The notes under the pieces: generated by a model | Told to the model about the DNA's origin: nothing | What the model saw: only the letters and a program-made list of their open reading frames with translations | The model's database searches: none | Made by a program: the position numbers and the translations under genes | Source: Azospirillum sp. TSH58 | GTDB lineage: Bacteria; Pseudomonadota; Alphaproteobacteria; Azospirillales; Azospirillaceae | NCBI RefSeq assembly: GCF_003119115.1 | Contig: NZ_CP022364.1 | Span: 2,618,001 to 2,682,000, forward strand | Length of the DNA: 64,000 nt | Direction: 5' to 3' | Shown here: positions 18,057 to 26,818 of the stretch, one piece after another | Layout of the letters: each line of letters opens with the position of its first letter | Numbering within the stretch: the stretch's first letter is position 1

Positions 18057-18700
18057 GGAGCACTTCGGATCTGCGGGAGTAAAGGACGGTCTACTGAATT
18101 ATTTGCCGTCGCACCGTGACATTCAAACCCTCCCTTGCGCGGCGCCTTTCCTTTTCCGTACGCGCCGGCAGCTTTGAAACGGCGAAGGGTCTAGCGGCTA
18201 TATAGGAAGCGTTCCTGCCAGTCAATCCGGACAATCCGCCCCCTGAAGGTCCGCACAGCGCCGGCATTCCAAAGATCAGGCGCGGGGCGGGGCCCGCGCC
18301 GTCTTTAACGTTTCGCATATGACCAATGGATTTTTCATGATGCATTTAGCGAAGATCGAATTCGGTTTCCACGGACCGATCATCCGAGACTTTCGAATGT
18401 GTCGTAGTTTTCCATATTTTTTCCTTTCCAATGTCCTGGTGTCGGCTGCGTGAATTCATTGCGCCGCGGTGCCTCGCTCCTCTTTCCGAGAGACGGGCTT
18501 CATGGTGGGGGTGAAAGATAAAAATCGATGGGATTTGCCACCAGCGCACAGCTTACCCAAAAAGTATGATGTGATACGGGCACAACACTGTGCAGGATCT
18601 GTTGCCTCGTTCGCTTATGTCGCTTTACGCGATTGGCGCTTTGCGCAATCTTTAATCCGTAGCCACTAATCATGAAAAACGTAGGAAAGGAGTGCGCCAG
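18057..18700. other. Long, relatively AT-rich divergent intergenic region
   Basis: Some 640 nt between the CheB-CheR fusion (minus) and a small gene (plus). Base composition drops clearly, most of all at 18330-18680, compared with flanking genes. Short open frames exist on both strands (for example 18346-18549 minus, 18469-18669 plus) but none has a convincing ribosome site or coding-like composition. It should hold promoters for both neighbours; I could not place them with confidence. Confidence 0.6.
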
Positions 18701-18946
18701 ATGGAGCGCGAGGACGAATGTGCTCTCGACCGATATATCGCGGCGATTCCGCTTAACCTGAGAGTAGTGGCCAGGGCTGCTTACGAGGAGCTGTCGAACA
18801 ATCCCTTCCTGCCGGTCTTTTCGAAGGACGAAATCGCGCGGTTGGTCTGCTCGCCGGGATTTCAGAGTTACTTGGAAAGTGAAAACAGGACCAACGCCGG
18901 TCCGCTGATGATGCTCTGTTCAGCGGGGTTTGCGACGCGCCATTGA
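18701..18946 (+). CDS. Small orphan hypothetical protein (81 aa)
   Basis: An 81-residue soluble protein starting MEREDECALDRYIAAIP. ATG 18701 has a strong AAAGGAG about 8 nt upstream (18686-18692), better than the GTG at 18692 which overlaps that site. It contains an NPFLPVFSKDEIARLV helix-like stretch but no motif I recognise. Codon choice is less GC-biased than that of the neighbours. The stop codon opens a 17-nt tandem repeat, and a perfect 11-bp terminator lies at 19035-19061. The small size, strong ribosome site and own terminator support a real gene; function unknown. Confidence 0.6.
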   Translation: MEREDECALDRYIAAIPLNLRVVARAAYEELSNNPFLPVFSKDEIARLVCSPGFQSYLESENRTNAGPLMMLCSAGFATRH

Positions 18947-18991
18947 CGACGTCCGCCCTATGACGACGCCCGCCCTATGACGACGCCCGGT
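18944..18991 (+). repeat. 17-nt tandem repeat after the small gene
   Basis: TGACGACGCCCGCCCTA is present as one copy with a single change (18944-18960), one exact copy (18961-18977) and a partial third copy. Each unit carries an in-frame-like TGA; the first supplies the stop codon of the upstream gene. Confidence 0.75.
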
Positions 18992-19034
18992 TGACGAGGC
19001 GCCATCGTCACGACGCAACGCAGCCACTCTTCTG

Positions 19035-19069
19035 CAGGCCGGCGGTCGCCCCGCCGGCCTGAATTTTAT
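19035..19069 (+). terminator. Intrinsic terminator (perfect 11-bp stem)
   Basis: CAGGCCGGCGG (19035-19045) pairs with CCGCCGGCCTG (19051-19061) around a 5-nt loop, followed by AATTTTAT. The T tract lies on the plus side, so it mainly serves the small gene at 18701, although it also separates that gene from the convergent sppA. Confidence 0.8.
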
Positions 19070-19085
19070 CCCTTATCCAGGAGTC

Positions 19086-20837
19086 CTACGGTTCCAGTCC
19101 CAGCGGCGGCATGCGCGCCTCCACCGCACCGCCGCGGGCCGCCTTGACCAGCGGGGCGAGTTCGGCCAGCGCCGGCCGCAATCCGGCCAGCACCGCCACG
19201 GCTTCCACCAGATCGCCCTTGCCCGAGGCGAGGTCGAGGATTTCGCGGAGCAGCGGCTTCGGGCGCGGGTAGGCGGTCACGGTGACCGGATCGTCCGGCG
19301 CCAGCTTCGCCGCCTGCTTGGCGAGCGTCAGCGCGGTGGCGACACCGCCCAGTTCGTCGATCAGCCCGAGGTTCTTGGCCTGGGCGCCCGTCCACACGCG
19401 GCCCTTGGCGGCGTCCCGCGCCTGTTCGGGGGTGAGGTGCCGGGCCTCCGCCACGCGGGACAGGAAGGTGGAATAGCTGCTGTCGATGATCGCGTTCAGC
19501 CGCTCCTCCCCGGCGGGGCCGAAGGGGCGGAAGGGCGACCACAGGCCGGCGTTGGGCGCGGTGTCGAGGACGCCCCAATGCACGCCCAGCCGCTCCGACA
19601 GGCCGCCGACCGACATTTTGCCGGCGACCACGCCGATGGAGCCGGTGACGGTGGCCGGGGAGGCGACGATGCGGTCGGCGGCCAGGGCGATCCAATAGCC
19701 GCCGGACGCCGCCGTGCCGCCCATGGTGGCGATCACCGGCTTGCCCGACTGGCGGGCCTTGACCAGCGCGCGGCGGATCGTCTCGGACGCGGTCACGCTG
19801 CCGCCGCCGCTGTCGATGCGGAACAGGATGGCCTTGACGTCGGGATCGTCCACCGCGTCCTCGATGGCCGACACGATCGTCTCCGACCCGGCGGTGACCT
19901 CGCCCAGGCCGGGCTTGCCGCTGTCTCCGCCGGTGATCGTGCCGGTGGCGTGGATCAGTGCGATGGTCGGGCCGCTGCGGTTGGGCGGGCCGGCGATGCC
20001 CAGATAGTCCGCCGCCTCCATGGTGTCGGTGCCGGGCGCGGCCCCGGCGCGGCGCAACGCCTCCTCCCGCGCCTCGTCGGCGTAGCCCAGCCGGTCGACC
20101 AGCTTGGCGTCCAGGGCCTCGCGGTCGATCAGCGGCGCGCGGTCCATCGCCGCCTTGACGGCGGCGGGGGGAAGGCGGCGGCTCACCGCCACCCCGTCGA
20201 CGATCTGGTTGGTCAGGTCGCCGAGCAGCGATTCCATCATCTCGCGGTGGGCGGGCGTGAAGTCCGTCCGCATGACGCTGTCGGCGAGGCTCTTGTACTC
20301 CTCGCGCTGGAACACCTGGGGCTGGATGTCCAGCTTGTCCAGGGCGCCGCGGGCGAAGGGGATCTGGGCCGACAGGCCGGTCAGGCCGAGCAGGCCGAGC
20401 GGCTGCATCCACACCTCGTCGAAGGCGCTGGCCAGCAGGTAGGAGCGGTTGCCCGCCCCGGTGTCGCCGTAGGATTCGGCGAAGGCGATGGCGAAGCGGC
20501 CCGACGCGCGGAACCGCTCCACCGCCGCCCGCAGTTCCTGCACCTGGGCGAAGCTGGCGCCGTCGCCGCCGAAGCGGGCCAGCACGCCCTTCACCCGCGG
20601 GTCGCCGCGCCCCCGCTCCAGCGCGTCGAGCACCTCCTGGAAGGTCGTCTCATGGCCGAGGAAGCTGCCCAGCCGGTCCACGCTGCCTTCCGCCAGCGGG
20701 TCGCGGAGGTCCAGCTCCAGCACCACGGTGTCGGGCAGGGAGGGCTCATGCCGGACCGTCAGGACGACCCCGGTGACCACGGCGGCCACCACGAGGAAGC
20801 CGATTAGGGCGAACAGGCGGACAAAGAACCTCAGCAT
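19086..20837 (-). CDS. sppA: Signal peptide peptidase SppA, 67K type
   Basis: A 583-residue inner-membrane serine protease that clears cleaved signal peptides. A single N-terminal membrane anchor (about residues 4-27) is followed by the two tandem S49 domains of the long (67K) form. The catalytic Lys182 lies in REEYKSLAD of the first domain and the nucleophile Ser378 in GGTAASGGYW of the second, the usual Ser/Lys dyad split across the halves. The substrate groove motif RIDSGGGSVTASE precedes the Ser. Length matches the E. coli enzyme (618) closely. It lies 42 nt after the AhpD-like gene on the same strand and may be co-transcribed. Confidence 0.93.
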   Translation of the reverse strand: MLRFFVRLFALIGFLVVAAVVTGVVLTVRHEPSLPDTVVLELDLRDPLAEGSVDRLGSFLGHETTFQEVLDALERGRGDPRVKGVLARFGGDGASFAQVQELRAAVERFRASGRFAIAFAESYGDTGAGNRSYLLASAFDEVWMQPLGLLGLTGLSAQIPFARGALDKLDIQPQVFQREEYKSLADSVMRTDFTPAHREMMESLLGDLTNQIVDGVAVSRRLPPAAVKAAMDRAPLIDREALDAKLVDRLGYADEAREEALRRAGAAPGTDTMEAADYLGIAGPPNRSGPTIALIHATGTITGGDSGKPGLGEVTAGSETIVSAIEDAVDDPDVKAILFRIDSGGGSVTASETIRRALVKARQSGKPVIATMGGTAASGGYWIALAADRIVASPATVTGSIGVVAGKMSVGGLSERLGVHWGVLDTAPNAGLWSPFRPFGPAGEERLNAIIDSSYSTFLSRVAEARHLTPEQARDAAKGRVWTGAQAKNLGLIDELGGVATALTLAKQAAKLAPDDPVTVTAYPRPKPLLREILDLASGKGDLVEAVAVLAGLRPALAELAPLVKAARGGAVEARMPPLGLEP

Positions 20838-20879
20838 CCGGGGGGCTCCGGTGGTTGCGCGGCGTCAGCGGTCCAGCGT

Positions 20880-21452
20880 TCAGCGGTCCAGCGTGTGGTA
20901 GTCGTGGTTCGGCAGCATGTCCACCGCGGAGGCGACGCGGTTCGACATGTTGTAGAAACCGGCGGTGTCGGCGATGTCGAAGATCTCCTCGTCGCCGAAG
21001 CCGGCGTCGCGCAGCGCCTGCCGGTCCGGCTCGCCCATCGTCCAGGGCTCCTTGGTCAGCTTCCACGCGAAATCGAGCATGGCGCGCTGGCGCGGCTCCA
21101 GCTTGGCGGCGCGGTAGTTGAAGGCGAGCATCTCGCCGAGTTCCGGATCGCCGGACAGCTTGCGCACCGCCTGCCCGTGGGCGACGAGGCAGTAATAGCA
21201 ATGGTTGGCCGAGGACACGACCACGGCGATCATCTCGCGCTCCAGCTTGGACAGGCCGCTCTCGCCGACCATCAGCTCGTTGTAGAGCTGGGCGAAGGTG
21301 CGCAGCTTCTTCGGGCGCAGGCTGTAGGCGCGCAGCACGTTGGGGACGAAGCCCAGCTTCTCCTCGCACTTGGCGAAGAGCGCCGCCATGTCCGGGTCGA
21401 GGTCGGGCGTCTCGGGAACGGGCAGGGCCATGACGTGATCGGGCTGGGGCAT
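20880..21452 (-). CDS. Peroxidase-related AhpD-like (carboxymuconolactone decarboxylase fold) protein
   Basis: A 190-residue all-helical protein of the CMD/AhpD superfamily. The redox signature is visible in SANHCYYCLVAHG: a CxxC pair followed by His, the arrangement of AhpD-type alkylhydroperoxidases, which reduce peroxides or act as disulfide partners in the cytosol. The upstream part KCEEKLGFVPNVLRAYSLRP and downstream ADTAGFYNMSNRVAS match the uncharacterised peroxidase-related subgroup. ATG 21452 is preceded on its strand by a strong GGAGGAG; the frame is open further upstream but without a comparable start. Its electron donor is unknown. Confidence 0.8.
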   Translation of the reverse strand: MPQPDHVMALPVPETPDLDPDMAALFAKCEEKLGFVPNVLRAYSLRPKKLRTFAQLYNELMVGESGLSKLEREMIAVVVSSANHCYYCLVAHGQAVRKLSGDPELGEMLAFNYRAAKLEPRQRAMLDFAWKLTKEPWTMGEPDRQALRDAGFGDEEIFDIADTAGFYNMSNRVASAVDMLPNHDYHTLDR

Positions 21453-21666
21453 CGCGGTGGTCTCCTCCGGTGTGTTGCGCCGTTGCGGTCGATGCTGTTT
21501 TGGCCGACAGGGTAGCCGGGCGGCGGCGCTTCGCAAAGCCCCACATCCGGTCAGGATGCCTGGAGCTTCGCCGGGGAGTTGCAACCCTGCCTTTCGTACG
21601 TTGTGTCTCGCCAAGGGCCGCCGCTCATGCGAAGACTTGACCCGTTGCAACGCAGTGGTTCCAGCA

Positions 21667-22761
21667 ATGAACGATCCGGGCGGCAAGGGCGCGCCCAGGC
21701 TCGGCCTCCTCTCGGTTCTGGTGGTCGAGGACAGCGCCTTCATCCGCAACGTGCTGACCGCCACGCTGCGCACCATCGGGGTCGGCGCGGTGCATGCCGA
21801 GCCCGGCGGGGCGGAGGCCATCCGCTTCCTGGAGGAGCGGCGGGCCGCCCTGCCGCCCGGCACGGCGCCGGTGGACGTGATCATCTCCGATCTGGTGATG
21901 CCGGAGGTGGACGGGCTGATGCTGCTGCGCTGGCTGCGCTGCAGCCCGAGGTCGCCGGACCGCTTCCTGCCCGTGCTGATGCTGTCCGGCGCCGCCGACC
22001 GCCATTACGTGGAGCAGGCGCGCGACCTGGGCGCCACCGATTTCATCGCCAAGCCTTTTTCGGCGGCCATCATCGCCAGCCGCCTGCTGGCCGCCATCGC
22101 CCGGCCGCGGCGCTTCGTGCTTGCCAAGGGCTATTTCGGGCCGGACCGGCGGCGGACGCAGCGGGCGGTGGCGATGGATTGCCGGATGACCGGACCCCGC
22201 GAGATCCTGGTGGTGCACAGCGCGTCGAAGGCGGCGGGCATCGACCGCTTCCCCGTCGTCCATTTCGACCTGCCCAACCGGCTGGGCGCCAAGATGGGCA
22301 TCGCGCCGAAGGACCCCATGCCGACCCTGCCCGAGGAGGTGCTGGCGGCGGCGGAGGCGGAGATCCAGAACCGGGCCGGCGACTACGCGACCTGGATCGC
22401 CGGGGAGGTGGACGAACTGGCCCGCCGCGTCGACCGGCTGCGCGAGGAGGCCGCCGTGGTCCCGGCGCTGATGGCGCAGATCAACCGTTCCGCCCACGAG
22501 ATGCGCGGGCAGGGCGGCATCTTCGGCTACCCGCTGATCACCCGGATCGCCAAGTCGCTCTACGAGGCGACGCAGGGCGGCTTTCCCGCCGTCACCGGCA
22601 ACGAACGCCTGCTGCTGAAGGCCCATGTGGACGCCATCAAGGCGGTGATGACCGGGCGGATCAGCGGCGACGGCGGGGCGACCGGCCAGCAGCTTCTGGC
22701 CTCGCTCGACCGCGCCAAGAAAAAGTACGCCAAGCCGGACGGCGAGGGCGACCCGGCCTGA
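21667..22761 (+). CDS. Receiver-domain protein with C-terminal Hpt-like domain
   Basis: A 364-residue cytosolic signalling protein. Residues about 15-140 form a CheY-like receiver: acidic pair in VLVVEDS, phospho-acceptor Asp75 in IISDLVMPEVDG, the Ser in MLSGAAD and the Lys in FIAKPF. A middle section with basic residues follows (RRRTQRAV). The C-terminal part (about 230-340) is helical with RSAHEMRGQGGIFGYPLI, where His277 is placed as in Hpt phosphotransfer domains (H-x3-G-x4-G). No DNA-binding or output enzyme domain is seen. It could shuttle phosphate in a relay, for instance from the hybrid kinase at 12457, but no direct evidence links them. The start at ATG 21667 has only a weak ribosome site. 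Confidence 0.75.
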   Translation: MNDPGGKGAPRLGLLSVLVVEDSAFIRNVLTATLRTIGVGAVHAEPGGAEAIRFLEERRAALPPGTAPVDVIISDLVMPEVDGLMLLRWLRCSPRSPDRFLPVLMLSGAADRHYVEQARDLGATDFIAKPFSAAIIASRLLAAIARPRRFVLAKGYFGPDRRRTQRAVAMDCRMTGPREILVVHSASKAAGIDRFPVVHFDLPNRLGAKMGIAPKDPMPTLPEEVLAAAEAEIQNRAGDYATWIAGEVDELARRVDRLREEAAVVPALMAQINRSAHEMRGQGGIFGYPLITRIAKSLYEATQGGFPAVTGNERLLLKAHVDAIKAVMTGRISGDGGATGQQLLASLDRAKKKYAKPDGEGDPA

Positions 22762-22770
22762 ACGCCGCCG

Positions 22771-23364
22771 CTACTTCCAGCGGATCCCCGCTTCGCGGCG
22801 GATCTCCTCCATGCGCTCCAGCGCCGGTTTGAAGCCGTTCAGGGAAAAGCGCACCTCCGCCTTGCCGCCCGCCGGGGCGGAGCCGACGGCGGCGACCTCC
22901 TTGCCGGGAGTCAGCCGTTCAACCAGCTTGGCGTTGGTCTCCGGATCGAGCACCGCGCAGGTGTTGGTCTCCCATTCGAAGCGTTCGCACGGGTATTCGG
23001 GGCGGAACAGCGCCCGGTCCACCCAGACGCGGACGATCTTCGACAGGTCCATCGTCCGCTCGTCCAGCCGGAAGCGCATCCCCTCCAGCCAGCGCTCGCT
23101 GGAGCGCAGCCAGACGAGGCGCGACCGCCGGTCGCTGCCGGGACGGGAGAGCAGCTCGCATTCGACGCGGCGCGGCTCGCTCCAGACCTGGCAGTAGAGG
23201 CGCCAGTCCTTGAAGGTTTCCGCATGCTCCCGGTAGGCCGGGGCCTGGGATTGGGTCTGGGATTGGGCCTGGGATTGGGCTGCGGCGGGAAGGGCGGCGA
23301 TCAGCAGGAATCCCGCGATCACGCCGCCGCGCCATGCCGCCGCGATGCGGCCCGGTCCCCGCAT
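22771..23364 (-). CDS. IalB-like (invasion-associated locus B) secreted protein
   Basis: A 197-residue protein with a signal peptide (hydrophobic GVIAGFLLIAALPAAAQS) and a short Gln-Ser repeat linker (QSQAQSQTQSQ) after cleavage. The mature part has the IalB family plan: FKDWRLYC at the start, a second Cys in VECELL, a Cys pair around YPCERFEWETNTC, and the closing EVRFSLNGFKPALERM. IalB proteins are common in alphaproteobacteria; the name comes from Bartonella and does not imply virulence. Probably periplasmic. It ends 10 nt from the convergent receiver-Hpt gene and its start is 5 nt past the aroC stop, so it may be read through from aroC. Confidence 0.6.
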   Translation of the reverse strand: MRGPGRIAAAWRGGVIAGFLLIAALPAAAQSQAQSQTQSQAPAYREHAETFKDWRLYCQVWSEPRRVECELLSRPGSDRRSRLVWLRSSERWLEGMRFRLDERTMDLSKIVRVWVDRALFRPEYPCERFEWETNTCAVLDPETNAKLVERLTPGKEVAAVGSAPAGGKAEVRFSLNGFKPALERMEEIRREAGIRWK

Positions 23365-23369
23365 CGGGC

Positions 23370-24446
23370 TCAGCCCCGCGCGTAGGCGCGGTGGCGCAGC
23401 AGATGGTCGGCCAGAACGCAGGCCATCATCGCCTCGCCCACCGGGACGGCGCGGATGCCGACGCAGGGGTCGTGACGGCCCTTGGTCAGGATGTCCGTGT
23501 CCTTGCCTTGCAGATCGACCGTCTGGCGCGGGGTGAGGATGGAGCTGGTCGGCTTCACCGCGAAGCGCACCACGATGTCCTGCCCGGTGGAAATGCCGCC
23601 GAGGATGCCGCCGGCCTGGTTCGAGAGGAATTCAGGTTCGCCGTCGGAACCGGAGCGCATCTCGTCGGCGTTCTGCTCGCCGGTCAGGGTCGCGGCCTCG
23701 AAGCCGTTGCCGATCTCCACGCCCTTGACGGCGTTGATCGTCATCATGGCGCGGGCGAGATCGCCGTCCAGCTTGTCGTAGAGCGGGTCGCCGAGCCCGG
23801 CGGGCAGGCCGGAGGCCACGACCTCCACCACGGCACCGATGGACGAGCCGCTCTTGCGGATGCCGTCCAGATAGTCGGCCCATTCGGCGGCGGCCTGCGG
23901 GTCGGGGCAGAAGAAGGGGTTGTTGTCGACCTCCGCCCAATCCCAGCGGCTGCGGTCCACCTTGTGCGGGCCGATCTGCACCAGCGCGCCGCGGACGGTC
24001 ACGCCGTCGCCCAGCACCTTGCGCGCCACCGCACCCGCCGCCACGCGGCAGGCCGTCTCTCGCGCCGAGGAGCGCCCGCCGCCGCGGTAGTCGCGGATGC
24101 CGTACTTCTTCCAGTAGGTGTAGTCGGCGTGGCCGGGCCGGAACTTGGCGGCGATCTCGCTGTAGTCCTTGGAGCGCTGGTCGGTGTTCTCGATCATCAG
24201 CGAGACCGGCGTGCCGGTGGTCTGGCCCTCGAACACCCCCGACAGGATCTTGACCTGATCGGGCTCCTGCCGCTGGGTGGTGTAGCGCGACTGGCCGGGG
24301 CGGCGCTTGTCGAGCCAGGGCTGGATGTCCGCCTCGGTCAGGGAGAGCAGCGACGGGCAGCCGTCCACCACCACGCCGATCGCCGGCCCGTGGCTCTCGC
24401 CCCAGGTGGTGAAGCGGAAAAGCGTTCCGAAGCTGTTGCCGGCCAT
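23370..24446 (-). CDS. aroC: Chorismate synthase
   Basis: A 358-residue cytosolic enzyme converting 5-enolpyruvylshikimate-3-phosphate to chorismate with reduced FMN, the last step of the shikimate pathway. The start [24 protein letters not shown] carries the first family signature (TWGESHG, His at about 17 being a catalytic acid). [17 protein letters not shown] is the second signature with the FMN/substrate-binding Arg residues, and [13 protein letters not shown] with the terminal [13 protein letters not shown] is the third, with the second catalytic His. Length is normal. It lies in the same direction as fabI with one unknown gene between, an arrangement reminiscent of the aroC/fabI neighbourhood of other alphaproteobacteria. 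Confidence 0.96.
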   Translation of the reverse strand: MAGNSFGTLFRFTTWGESHGPAIGVVVDGCPSLLSLTEADIQPWLDKRRPGQSRYTTQRQEPDQVKILSGVFEGQTTGTPVSLMIENTDQRSKDYSEIAAKFRPGHADYTYWKKYGIRDYRGGGRSSARETACRVAAGAVARKVLGDGVTVRGALVQIGPHKVDRSRWDWAEVDNNPFFCPDPQAAAEWADYLDGIRKSGSSIGAVVEVVASGLPAGLGDPLYDKLDGDLARAMMTINAVKGVEIGNGFEAATLTGEQNADEMRSGSDGEPEFLSNQAGGILGGISTGQDIVVRFAVKPTSSILTPRQTVDLQGKDTDILTKGRHDPCVGIRAVPVGEAMMACVLADHLLRHRAYARG

Positions 24447-24542
24447 GGCGAGGACTCCCGATGCGACACGATGTTACCGCAAGTTTCGCGGTCGAGCGCG
24501 TTTCTTGCGGCGTTTCGGCCGGCGCGTCAAGCGCGAGGGGAC

Positions 24543-25706
24543 TTAAAACGCACCCTTCTGCTCACGCCGGCGGTCGAGCGCGACTTCGAACTGGCGCAGC
24601 AGCTTCTGCGTGGCTTCGAAATAAAGCTTTCGCTGCGGGTTGTTCTTCATGCAGCGGGCGTCCAGATGGGCGACGCTGGTCAGTGCCGAGACGCAATAGC
24701 CGAGCAGCCAGTAATGGGAGCGGATCTTGCGCAGATAGTCGCGGAAGGGCTCGGGCTGGCCGGCCATGAAGGCGGAGAAGCTCGCCTCGTAATCGGCAAG
24801 GATCTGCCGGATGTCCATCAGCGTGGTTTCCAGCAGCTTGACCACCTTCTCGATGTGCATCAGAAGCTGGGTCTCGTAGGGCTTGTGCATGCGGATGTCG
24901 ACCGGGATGCACTCCCGCGACTTCAGCCAGTTCAGGATGACCCGGGCCCGCGGCGCGATGCGGCGAAGCTGGTATTCGTAGAAGGTCGTGCCCTTCCAGG
25001 CGCTGAAGATCTGGTCCGCTTCGCTGCGGTCGATGCCGAAGGCCGAGACGAACAGGCCGGCTTCCTCCAGCTCCGGATTCCAGATCGCTTCGAGAAAGCG
25101 CTCGATGCTCTGGGCGCCGTTGCCGCCGCCGTCGATGGCCTTGCGGACGATGGGTTCGATGCGCGCCCGGATCAGGCGGCGGAGCTGCTGGTCCTCGGTG
25201 TCGCTGATCGCCCAGTGACGCTTGTCCACCGGCACCTTCTCGCCTTCGAAGCAGGCCTTCAGCAGGAAGGCGTCCAGCGAAGGCACGCTGTCGATCAACG
25301 TGAGGGTGCGCAGGTCCGCGGCCGCGGCTTCGCTGTTGGCCTCGCCGATGCCGAACTGTTCGGCCAGCAGGATGTTGCTGTTGCGGGCGCGCAGATAAAT
25401 GGCGAGGCCGCCCGCTTCGGTGTGTTCGACGCTGTGCGGAATGTAGATGCCGGTCTCGACCGGGCGCGATGCGGCGTCGCCATCCTCATCCTCGTCGGCG
25501 ATGGGGTTGGCGTAGTCGTCGGCGTCTTCGTCGAAATTCGGATACTTGAACAGAATGGCCTTGTTCAACCCGCGGGCACGGAACAGGCGGTTCTCTTCGG
25601 GGATCTCGCGGGTGATGGTGATCAAATTCATCGAGACGCTGGAGCCGCCGTAGAGAATTTGCTCCAGAATCGGGGACACCGAATCCGATTGCCGCCGTGC
25701 ACGCAT
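24543..25706 (-). CDS. Conserved-looking hypothetical protein (387 aa), function unknown
   Basis: A 387-residue soluble protein I do not recognise. ATG 25706 is chosen for the GGAAGGTGAC on its strand about 8 nt upstream; a second ATG at 25631 (MNLITITREIPEENRLF) lacks a ribosome site. The N-terminal third holds a strongly acidic linker (NFDEDADDYANPIADEDEDGDAA trimmed: acidic residues about 75-97). The C-terminal half is rich in predicted helices with Tyr, Trp and Arg (ILNWLKSRECIPVDIRMHK, HYWLLGYCVSALTSVAHLDARC). There is no signal peptide or membrane segment. It lies between fabI and aroC on the same strand. No enzyme motif is apparent. Confidence 0.75.
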   Translation of the reverse strand: MRARRQSDSVSPILEQILYGGSSVSMNLITITREIPEENRLFRARGLNKAILFKYPNFDEDADDYANPIADEDEDGDAASRPVETGIYIPHSVEHTEAGGLAIYLRARNSNILLAEQFGIGEANSEAAAADLRTLTLIDSVPSLDAFLLKACFEGEKVPVDKRHWAISDTEDQQLRRLIRARIEPIVRKAIDGGGNGAQSIERFLEAIWNPELEEAGLFVSAFGIDRSEADQIFSAWKGTTFYEYQLRRIAPRARVILNWLKSRECIPVDIRMHKPYETQLLMHIEKVVKLLETTLMDIRQILADYEASFSAFMAGQPEPFRDYLRKIRSHYWLLGYCVSALTSVAHLDARCMKNNPQRKLYFEATQKLLRQFEVALDRRREQKGAF

Positions 25707-25792
25707 CCGACTGTCACCTTCCGCAACCTTCCGTAAGTGTGAAGAATAGCGGTATGCTGCGGCGCGCAAAAGTAGGTAATACGACGTTCGGT

Positions 25793-25812
25793 AAAAAATG
25801 TCCCAAATTGGG
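25793..25812 (-). terminator. Possible weak terminator downstream of fabI
   Basis: On the minus strand the short palindrome CCCAATTTGGG (25802-25812) is followed by ACATTTTTT (25793-25801). The stem is only about 4 bp, so this is tentative. The promoter of the next gene should also lie in this 172-nt gap. Confidence 0.3.
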
Positions 25813-25878
25813 TAAGGGCGTTTCCGGCGGGCGTTCCGGAACGAACCGGACGCGCCCGCCGTCGCCAGAAGCCTTGGA

Positions 25879-26727
25879 TCAGGCGGGTTTCGCCGCGCCG
25901 CCCAGCGACCCCAGGAGCTGCGACACCTCGGCCGCCGCGTCCACCGCGACCATGCCGACGGTGTGGTAGCCGGAGTCGACGTGCATCACCTCGCCGGTCA
26001 CGCCGGTGCCGAGGTCGCTCAGCAGGAACAGGCCGGCGCCGCCGACCTCGCCGATGGTGACGTTGCGCTTCAGCGGGGCGTTCAGCTCGTTCCACTTCAG
26101 GATGTAGCGGAAGTCGCCGATGCCGCTGGCGGCCAGCGTCTTGATCGGGCCGGCGGAGATGGCATTGACGCGGATGTTCCGACCGCCCAAATCGACGGCC
26201 AGGTAACGCACGCTCGCCTCCAGCGCGGCCTTGGCGACGCCCATCACGTTGTAGTGGGGCATCACGCGCTCGGCGCCGTAATAGGAGAGGGTGAGCAGGC
26301 TGCCGCCGTCCTTCATCAGCGGGACGGCGCGCTGCGCCACCGCGGTGAAGGAATAGCAGGAGATGTCCATGGTGCGCAGGAAGTTGGCCCGCGTCGTGTC
26401 GAGATAGAGACCGTCCAGCTCGTTCTTGTCGGAAAAAGCGATCGCATGAACCAGGAAGTCCAGCTTGCCCCATTCCTTCTCGATGGCGGCGAAGGTCGCG
26501 TCGACGCTGGCCTCGTCGGTGACGTCGCAGGGCAGCAGCAGCGGGGCCTTCACCTGATCGGCCAGCGGCTTCACGCGCTTCAGCAGCGCGTCGCCCTGGT
26601 AGGTGAAGGCCAGCTCGGCGCCGTGCTGCGCCAGCGTGGAGGCAATTCCCCAGGCGATCGAACGATCGTTCGCCACGCCCATGATCAGGCCGCGCTTGCC
26701 GTCCATGAGCGGCTTCGGGTTGGACAT
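25879..26727 (-). CDS. fabI: Enoyl-[acyl-carrier-protein] reductase (NADH)
   Basis: A 282-residue short-chain dehydrogenase of the FabI class, reducing trans-2-enoyl-ACP in the last step of each fatty-acid elongation cycle. The nucleotide site is the FabI-specific GLIMGVANDRSIAWGIA near the start. The catalytic pair is in YYGAERVMPHYNVMGVAK, with Tyr and Lys separated by six residues as in FabI. SAGPIKTLAASGI is the substrate-binding loop, and ITHRVEV-like ends are absent; the C-terminal HVDSGYHTVGM is normal. ATG 26727 follows GAGGTA on its strand. It is divergent from the YihY-type gene, 91 nt apart. FabI enzymes are the triclosan target. Confidence 0.95.
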   Translation of the reverse strand: MSNPKPLMDGKRGLIMGVANDRSIAWGIASTLAQHGAELAFTYQGDALLKRVKPLADQVKAPLLLPCDVTDEASVDATFAAIEKEWGKLDFLVHAIAFSDKNELDGLYLDTTRANFLRTMDISCYSFTAVAQRAVPLMKDGGSLLTLSYYGAERVMPHYNVMGVAKAALEASVRYLAVDLGGRNIRVNAISAGPIKTLAASGIGDFRYILKWNELNAPLKRNVTIGEVGGAGLFLLSDLGTGVTGEVMHVDSGYHTVGMVAVDAAAEVSQLLGSLGGAAKPA

Positions 26728-26818
26728 CCGTACCTCGTGCATCCAGAGTATGCTTTGAAAAGTGGGCCGCATCCTACACGAAAGACCGGCCCGGTCAAAC
26801 CAAGGCGGGAGGCGTCCT

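Noticed and set aside
18346..18669. Two short frames (67 and 66 codons) in the long spacer.
   Set aside because: No ribosome sites, no homologue-like features and AT-rich composition unlike coding DNA here.
21453..21666. A toxin-antitoxin or small regulatory gene in the divergent gap.
   Set aside because: No frame with a ribosome site and no recognisable pair; the gap is 214 nt and probably only promoters.
23334..25736. An 800-codon open frame on the plus strand opposite aroC and the unknown 387-residue gene.
   Set aside because: Composition and residue mix (Gly, Arg, His, Asp heavy, no domain) are typical of antisense frames in GC-rich genes; both minus-strand proteins are recognisable or well supported.
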